13,440 nucleotides of DNA from Beroe ovata (Eukaryota > Ctenophora > Nuda > Beroida > Beroidae): the NCBI GenBank assembly GCA_946803715.1, contig CAMPET010000193.1, forward strand, positions 122,918 through 136,357, written 5' to 3'. Below the pieces are notes generated by a model. The model saw only the letters and a program-made list of their open reading frames with translations, was not told where the DNA came from and ran no database searches. The first letter of the stretch is position 1, and each line of letters starts with the position of its first letter. Positions 9,401 through 13,440 of this stretch are shown in pieces. A program made the position numbers and the translations under genes.

Positions 9401-10483
9401 AATTGCTATCAAATAATCAAATTATCATATAGTCTAGGGAACTATAATTTGATGATTATGCTCATGCAGAGAAAACTATTATATGAACATCTGGTATTAT
9501 AACAAACGGTAATCTAGTCAACCTAATTCGACCTATAAATTTCTGCATATCACTGGTCCCCAGTAGTGATCCAGTATTTTGTCACTCGAAGATAAAGAAT
9601 AAGGTACTTTATAATATAATCCAGCTCATAATATAATTTAGTAGGAGTAGTAATTAATTGAGTACATTAATTAGTAATTAATTAGTAATTAATTAGTAAT
9701 TAATTGAGTACATATATTGGACAAAATTCCAGAATATTGTTCCTACGCCAGATAGAACTGTCTTTATTCGTTTACTAAACTATGATAACACTGTGTTCAC
9801 ATGACCCTGCACTATGATAACACTGTGTTCACATGACCCTGCACTATGATAACACTATGTTCACATGACCCTGCACTATATTACCCTGTGTTTCAGCAAG
9901 CTGATCCGTGGGAGCAGCTCTCACAGGATATCTAACGGAGAGACCCCCGGTACTCCGAGCAGGGAGTCCCAGGACCAGCATGGCGGACAGGACACGGGGG
10001 ATGTCAAGGTAATATCATAGTGGTTGTGGACCTTTACAACATGCATGTTCTTCACAATCATTCCTCAGATAAAACATCTATACGGCTGTGTGACCCCTTT
10101 ATAATTATAGAAATATCTGTGAAATATCTGTCCAGTGTCCAAGGAGGTAAACGTCAAGGATCTCATACATTTTCGTATCATTGTGAGAAGTTTGACACCT
10201 CAAATTGAATAGACTCTGTTTCACTGCCAGTATATAGCACATGGACACACAGACACACACAAGACACAAACACAGACGCGCACAGACACACAGACAGGAA
10301 TATTATAATGTAGGTATCATGTAGTGTGCGTGTTTCTACACTATGGAGTAATTTTCACATATTATGATGCGACATATCATAGGTCACTCTCTCACCAAGG
10401 ACTTTTCTGAGAATCATCATCTGTCTACTATTCTCTGAATTTCCCTAGAATAATGAGGATAAAATAGCATCAAGGGTTGCTCG
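6325..10483 (+). CDS. Class A (rhodopsin-like) GPCR gene, 3' end outside the window
   Basis: This is a spliced gene for a seven-transmembrane receptor that would sit in the plasma membrane and signal through G proteins. Nine exons (6325-6417, 6640-6774, 7230-7362, 7578-7661, 7797-7934, 8450-8567, 8674-8817, 9897-10008, 10449-10483) join in one frame with GT/AG borders and give 329 codons from ATG 6328. The framework residues seen are N19 (1.50), N54 (2.50), C78 (3.25), D102-R103-F104 (DRF for DRY), W132 (4.50), C158 (extracellular loop 2), P178 (5.50) and a third intracellular loop of about 135 residues. TM6 and TM7 should lie past the window end. The long ICL3 resembles amine or muscarinic receptors, but residue 3.32 is Ala (A85), so an amine ligand by the usual salt bridge is not supported. 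The ligand is unknown. The intact frame argues against a pseudogene. Confidence 0.88.
6563..6611. repeat. 20-bp tandem repeat in intron 1
   Basis: ATAATGATCAGTGATCACAT occurs at 6563-6582 and 6583-6602, followed by a partial third copy to 6611. A looser relative (CATAATGACCACACA) lies at 6545. The array ends 28 nt before the exon 2 acceptor. Each full unit contains TGATCAGTGATCA, itself a palindrome-rich word. Confidence 0.95.
6640..6774 (+). CDS. GPCR exon 2: intracellular loop 1 and TM2
   Basis: The exon is 45 codons in phase 0 (residues 31-75), with acceptor CCCCTTTTTGCAG|G and donor GAG|GTGAGC. A basic loop (RHATQRKKG) leads into TM2 (LLYISLLISNILLLHSPF). The word SLLISN aligns with the class A consensus N/S-L-A-x-x-D, which puts N54 at 2.50 where Asp is nearly universal. 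A TM2 proline follows at P61. The exon ends in extracellular loop 1. Confidence 0.88.
7098..7220. repeat. 33- to 35-bp minisatellite in intron 2
   Basis: Copies lie at 7098-7130, 7131-7163 and 7164-7198, with a degenerate partial copy from 7199 that runs up to the acceptor of exon 3 at 7229. The shared core is CATCACTTACCTACAATACT. Copy 3 has an insertion (CACCCTTAACTAC). The units are strongly CA-rich with few G. Confidence 0.93.
7230..7362 (+). CDS. GPCR exon 3: TM3 and DRF motif
   Basis: The exon encodes residues 76-119 plus one base, with acceptor CTTGTTGCAG|T and donor GCAG|GTAGGC, leaving phase 1. TM3 starts W77-C78 and ends I-D-R-F at 101-104. C78 is exactly 25 residues before R103, which fits C3.25 and R3.50 and independently confirms the reading. 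Intracellular loop 2 follows as MNPFRYVQLMK, with the conserved proline at P110. A85 occupies 3.32, so the amine-binding Asp is missing. N92 occupies 3.39, where Ser is usual. Confidence 0.92.
7578..7661 (+). CDS. GPCR exon 4: TM4
   Basis: The exon is 84 nt, phase 1 in and 1 out, with acceptor CCAACCCTCAG|G and donor CGAA|GTAAGT. It completes G120 and encodes residues 121-147. TM4 reads KVIALQMVFMAWSFIMPQV, with W132 at the nearly invariant 4.50 position and a proline five residues later. A possible N-glycosylation sequon (N143-S-S) begins extracellular loop 2. Only the frame set by exon 3 gives this product. Confidence 0.88.
7797..7934 (+). CDS. GPCR exon 5: extracellular loop 2 and TM5
   Basis: The exon is 138 nt, phase 1 in and 1 out, with acceptor CGTTTTCTCAG|A and donor CTCG|GTAAGA. 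It encodes residues 149-193. C158 is the loop cysteine expected to pair with C78. A possible sequon N163-Q-S follows. TM5 is about residues 167-190 (AWYLVSFLFPALVALSLNIF), with P178 at 5.50. Eight residues on, position 5.58 is N186 rather than the common Tyr. Confidence 0.88.
8134..8163. repeat. 15-bp tandem duplication in intron 5
   Basis: GACTACAGATCACGT is perfectly repeated head to tail (8134-8148 and 8149-8163). Intron 5 (7935-8449) otherwise shows nothing recognisable. Confidence 0.93.
8450..8567 (+). CDS. GPCR exon 6: start of intracellular loop 3
   Basis: The exon completes V194 and encodes residues 195-232, with acceptor ACTTCCCCTCAG|T and donor TTGAG|GTAGGT, phase 1 in and 2 out. 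It opens with a basic juxtamembrane stretch (RKLK), as expected after TM5. A second in-phase acceptor (GCAACAG, ending 8437) would add four codons, D-F-P-S in place of the first residue set. The word F-L-R-R-L-S-V (223-229) fits the protein kinase A consensus R-R-x-S at S228. The loop has no conserved domain, so support is splice phase, frame and position. Confidence 0.75.
8674..8817 (+). CDS. GPCR exon 7: middle of intracellular loop 3
   Basis: The exon is 144 nt, phase 2 in and 2 out, with acceptor CCGCACCTCTAG|A and donor GATAG|GTAAAG. It completes R233 and encodes residues 234-280, rich in Ser, Thr, Gly and Pro with no hydrophobic helix. Because its length is a multiple of three and its phases match, skipping it would keep the frame and shorten the loop by 48 residues. 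No domain is recognised; support comes from phase agreement on both sides and good splice sites. Confidence 0.7.
   Translation, partial: KLAGCHTSRIMSSKHHTELHTQYRKWLTTQGIATFPVWGTAETPRRG
8824..8930. repeat. About 30-bp minisatellite with CACGTG cores in intron 7
   Basis: Four imperfect copies share TTGCACGTGTAT followed by TGTGTGG and GAGAGGTGA-like sequence. The palindrome CACGTG recurs at 8826, 8856, 8885 and 8924. The last two copies are separated by an ATATACTATATA expansion. The array begins a few bases after the exon 7 donor. Confidence 0.92.
9412..9460. repeat. Imperfect AT-rich inverted repeat in intron 7
   Basis: The left arm (9412-9433, containing ATAATCAAATTAT and ATAGT) and right arm (9441-9460, containing ACTATAATTTGAT and GATTAT) pair with two small bulges around CTAGGGA. 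In AT-rich intron sequence this may be chance. Confidence 0.6.
9666..9710. repeat. 11-bp AT-rich tandem repeat in intron 7
   Basis: ATTAATTAGTA occurs three times (9666-9676, 9677-9687, 9688-9698), then a 12-bp variant ATTAATTGAGTA (9699-9710). A further TAATTAATTGAGTACA lies upstream at 9651-9666. Every unit carries an ATTA/TAAT core. Confidence 0.95.
9779..9896. repeat. 32-bp minisatellite ending at the exon 8 acceptor
   Basis: The unit starts ACTATGATAACACTGTGTTC and ends ACATGACCCTGC. Three nearly identical copies lie at 9779-9810, 9811-9842 and 9843-9874 (copy 3 has ACTATG for ACTGTG). A degenerate fourth copy (9875-9896, ACTATATTACCCTGTGTTTC then AG) forms the polypyrimidine region and AG of the splice acceptor. 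Confidence 0.95.
9897..10008 (+). CDS. GPCR exon 8: polar part of intracellular loop 3
   Basis: The exon is 112 nt, phase 2 in and 0 out, with acceptor CCCTGTGTTTCAG|C and donor AAG|GTAATA. It completes S281 and encodes residues 282-318, a polar stretch rich in Ser, Gly, Asp and Gln (for example TPGTPSRESQDQ) with no helix. It is more GC-rich than the surrounding intron, as expected of coding sequence. A 32-bp minisatellite runs up to its acceptor. It follows a 1079-bp intron, the longest complete one in the gene. Confidence 0.7.
10238..10296. repeat. CA/CACAGA-rich low-complexity tract in intron 8
   Basis: Repeated ACACAGACAC and related words, interrupted by GACGCGC. The rest of intron 8 (10009-10448) shows nothing recognisable. 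Confidence 0.85.
10449..10483 (+). CDS. GPCR exon 9 (candidate): short exon leading into TM6
   Basis: This is a 35-nt candidate exon with acceptor TTTCCCTAG|A and donor GCTCG|GTAGGT, phase 0 in and 2 out. It encodes residues 319-329 (NNEDKIASRVA) plus two bases. The charged start and K-I-A-x-R-V-A pattern resemble the cytoplasmic base of TM6 in class A receptors, where a basic residue and alanines precede the helix. It is too short to be certain. No TM6 or TM7 sequence appears between here and the window end. Confidence 0.55.
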
Positions 10484-10582
10484 GTAGGTATATACCATAG
10501 GATATTCGGCACCATAAATCCTCTCAAATGATGACTCCATGTGTTCAAAATTTGATTCACATATTCTCATTAGAATGCCATA

Positions 10583-11891
10583 ACTAGTAGTGGCATGTCT
10601 CGGCACCCTGCCGATCTCTCTAACCTATAATATATCTGCGGGTACGTTGGAAGCCCCCAAAACCGACCAGAAGTCCCAAAAAGTGACATTTTGTATTTTT
10701 GCTTTCGGATCTTATTTTCACCGATTTTGGGNCGATTTTTGATTTTGACGACTTTTTCGGAATTTAAGGGGCGTGGCACGCCCACATCTTTTGAGATATC
10801 GGGCTGAAATTTTGTAAGTGTTACTTTGGGATCATTATCTACTAATGTACCAAGCGACATCCCATTCCGATGAAAAATTAAATTTTCGATTTTCGAATTT
10901 TTCTGTCGAGAATTTTCAGGACTTAGAAAAATTTCGAGGGTCAAAAATATTTTTTTCCTCCAAAAAATCTGAAAAAAATCAGGGGCACGTAGTTTTGAGC
11001 GCTGAGAAAGATGCCGTTGAAATTTTTGAGCTATCTCAAACCGCTAAGGAGATAATGGCGAAAAACCGCAAAAACCGCCAAAAATTTTGGTGCATATAAT
11101 ACGCCATAACTCCGCCAAAACTTGAGATATCGGGCTAAAATTTTTTCTGGCACTTAGTTAGGACCAAAGCTATCGATTGAGTTCGACCGGAACTTCCGGA
11201 ACCGAAATTTCGATTTTCGTGCCCCCAAAACCCCCATTTTCGAACCCCCGAAATGGGGTCACCGGAAGGTCGGATCGACTTGATTTTTGCACCATTCGAA
11301 AGAGCGTCAAAAACTACATAGCATATGTTGGAGCCAAAAAAATCCGACCGGAAATAAATTTTGACCTCCGAAAGTGGCCCATTTTCCTTTACAAATACTG
11401 TTAAAAAGTGGGGTTCACGGGGGCACGCATATCTCCGGCCCCTTTTGAGCTACATGGTCCGACATATTTTTCCTTGTAACTACATACTCAGGGCTATTTG
11501 CAGCCAAAATTTCAGCTTCCTAGCGCAATTCTTTCTACAAATGAAAACTTCGGACTTTTTTTCGGCGATTTTTTGGCGACTTTGGGCGGCCGCCACGGGC
11601 TCATTTTTCAAGATATCGGGCTGAAATTTTGACAGAATATAGCTCTCATGTAGTTCTATCAACCCTGTGAATTTCAGCTTCCTAGCTTGAAAAATAAATT
11701 TTTACCCCTTTTTGGGGGTTTTAACCCCATTTTAGGGGTTGAAGACGAATTTAGCCAAAGGTATGATTATATACCACGTTATAGCCCGTCAAATTCCCCG
11801 TCGAGTGGCATGCGTCTCCACCCCAAAAAAAGTGCTTCATACATATCTTCCGCCACGTACCCCACCCTCTTTTCTGAGTCGTTTTTTGTTT
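10583..11891. repeat. Large tandem repeat, copy A
   Basis: The copy starts with ACTAGTAGTGGCATGTCTCG and ends where the same word begins copy B at 11892, so the distance from start to start is 1309 bp. It contains three modules keyed by GATATCGGGCT (10793, 11124, 11610) with homopolymer-like AAAATTTT runs. It also has two AATTTCAGCTTCCTAG words (about 11508 and 11671). An undetermined base lies at 10732, exactly where copy B has 629 bp more. There are no terminal inverted repeats and no recognisable transposase or reverse transcriptase. It may be a satellite or a non-autonomous element. Confidence 0.9.
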
Positions 11892-13440
11892 ACTAGTAGT
11901 GGCATGTCTCGGCACCCTGCCGATCTCTCTAACCCATTATATTATTGAGGGGTACGTTGGAAACCCCCAAAATCGACCAAAGCCCCAAAAAAGTGATATT
12001 TTGCATCTTTGATTGTAAATCGAATTTTCAACGATTTTGGGTGACAGTGGGTCCAATTTGAGCATGTCATCGTGTCTTTCGGCCAATTTTGAGCTAAAAT
12101 CCCAATTTTCAGGTCATCTGATCGATGTGAAGTCGAGAAATAAAAATCCAGAAATTTCGCCAAATTTGGCGAATTTGGGCGATTTGTGGCGAAAGTAAGC
12201 GAGATAGGGCCAAAATTCTTGCACAGTTCGACTCAGCGTCCGAAATTACCTAAGAATCGATATTAGTTGTTGAAAAAACCGTCAAGAAATTTTCGGCCAT
12301 TTTTGAAATTTTTCAATGTCAATGGCCCGCTATCGCGTTTTGGGTGGCCTGTGGATCCGAGACTTGGTGCTCGGTAACTTTTGAAAGAACATGAATCATC
12401 TCTCCGGCGGTCATAATCAACATATGAGTGTTGTTTGAATCATTCAAACTGTCGTAGTGGCCAGGTGACCACGCCCCAAACGCTCCAGCGGACTTATTCA
12501 AAGTTTTTAAAAACGTTCTGGGAGCCAACTTTGACAACCCGTAGAATGATAATGTGACATCTGTATTCTATGAAACTCTTAAGATTAAAAGAACACCAAT
12601 AGGACTGTCGATACGAAAATTTATAGAAAGTTTGGCAACGTACATTTCCATCTATAACGCTCGGAATACGCGATTTTTGATTTTGACGACTTTTTCGAAA
12701 TTTTAAGGGCGTGGCACACCCACATCTTTTGAGATATCGGGCTTAAATTTGGTATGTGTTACTTTGGGATCACTATCTACTAATGTACCAAGCGGCATCC
12801 TATTCCGATGAAAAATTGAATTTTCGATGCTTGAATTTTTCTGTCGAGATTTCTGAGGACTTAGAAAAATTTCGAGGGTCAAAATTTTTTTTTCCTCCAA
12901 AAAATCTGAAAAAAATCAGGGGCACGTAGTTTTGAGCGCTGAGAAAGATGCCGTTGGAATTTTTGAGCTATCTCAAACCGCTAAGGAGATAATGGCGAAA
13001 AACCGCCAAAAACCGCCAAAAATTTTGGTGCATATAATCCGCCATAACTCCGCCAAAACATTAGATATCGGGCTAAAAATTTTTTTGGCGCTTAGTTAGG
13101 ACCAAAGGTATCGATTGAGTCCGACCGGAACTTTCGGAACCGAAATTTCGATTTTCGTGCCCCCAAAACCCCCATTTTCGAACCCCCGAAATGGGGTCAC
13201 CGGAAGGTCGGATCGACTTGATTTTTACACCATTCGAAAGAGCGTCAAAAACTACATAACATATGTTGGAGCCATAAAAATCCGACCGGAAATAAATTTT
13301 GACCTCCGAAAGTGGCCCATTTTCCTTTACAAATACTGTTAAAAAGTGGGGTTCACGGGGGCACGCATAGCTCCGGCCCCTTTTGAGCTACATGGTCCGA
13401 CATATTTTTCCTTGTAACTACATACTCAGGGCTATCTGCA
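11892..13440. repeat. Large tandem repeat, copy B (cut by window end)
   Basis: The segment 11892-12041 aligns to 10583-10731, and 12671-13440 aligns to 10733-11502, with the two halves separated by 12042-12670. Identity to copy A is high by eye (most mismatches lie in the first 300 bp after 12671, few after 13100). GATATCGGGCT modules recur at 12731 and 13062. The copy continues beyond the window, so the number of tandem units is unknown. Confidence 0.9.
12042..12670. other. 629-bp block present only in repeat copy B
   Basis: The first part (to about 12330) has the same AAATTT-rich style as the rest of the repeat. It includes the perfect 18-bp palindrome TTCGCCAAATTTGGCGAA (12156-12173). The later part (about 12330-12660) is less biased and holds a minus-strand frame of about 72 codons (12319-12537, no ATG start) that I do not recognise. 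It is either an insertion in B or sequence missing from A. Confidence 0.7.

Noticed and set aside
10575-10600. Imperfect palindrome TGCCATAACTAGTAGTGGCA at the start of repeat copy A, considered as a transposon end
   Set aside because: Four of 20 positions mismatch and the equivalent junction of copy B lacks the left half, so it is likely coincidence.
10570-10944. 124-codon minus-strand open frame in repeat copy A
   Set aside because: Spans the undetermined base at 10732, is interrupted in copy B by the extra block, and is rich in residues expected from AAATTT-rich DNA.
11177-11404. 75-codon open frame in repeat copy A, matched at 13115-13342 in copy B
   Set aside because: Starts with TTG, has no known domain, and all five differences between the copies are amino-acid changing, so no sign of protein selection.

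Overview
The window looks like nuclear DNA from an intron-rich eukaryote, most likely an invertebrate animal. The evidence is a class A (rhodopsin-like) G-protein-coupled receptor (GPCR) split over nine short exons with GT/AG introns, set in AT-rich DNA with dinucleotide microsatellites, minisatellites and a kilobase-scale tandem repeat. No bacterial-style operon, rRNA, tRNA or CRISPR array was recognised. I cannot name the species or phylum.

Layout. Positions 1-6324 hold no gene I can support. This stretch contains CA and GT microsatellites, a 22-bp minisatellite (3867-4012) and two strong short palindromes (2331-2357 and 4585-4605). Positions 6325-10483 carry the plus-strand GPCR gene. Exons 1-5 each hold one membrane segment (TM1 to TM5), and exons 6-9 encode a long third intracellular loop (ICL3). 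The exon phases (0, 0, 1, 1, 1, 2, 2, 0) join into one frame of 329 codons counted from the ATG at 6328, with no frameshift or stop. TM6, TM7 and the C-terminus are not in the window. The introns hold several minisatellites, three of which sit close to a 3' splice site.

From 10583 to the window end lies a head-to-tail repeat. Copy A (10583-11891) is followed by copy B (11892 to beyond 13440). Copy B has 629 bp (12042-12670) where copy A has only a single N (10732). Both copies are built from related modules around a GATATCGGGCT word. The repeat falls in the last visible intron of the receptor, so that intron is at least 2.9 kb long.

The receptor keeps the class A framework: C3.25 exactly 25 residues before R3.50, an extracellular loop 2 cysteine, W4.50, P5.50 and a DRF variant of DRY. 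It departs at informative sites: N instead of D at 2.50, N at 3.39, A instead of the amine-binding D at 3.32, and N instead of Y at 5.58. All numbering was done by eye from the sequence.
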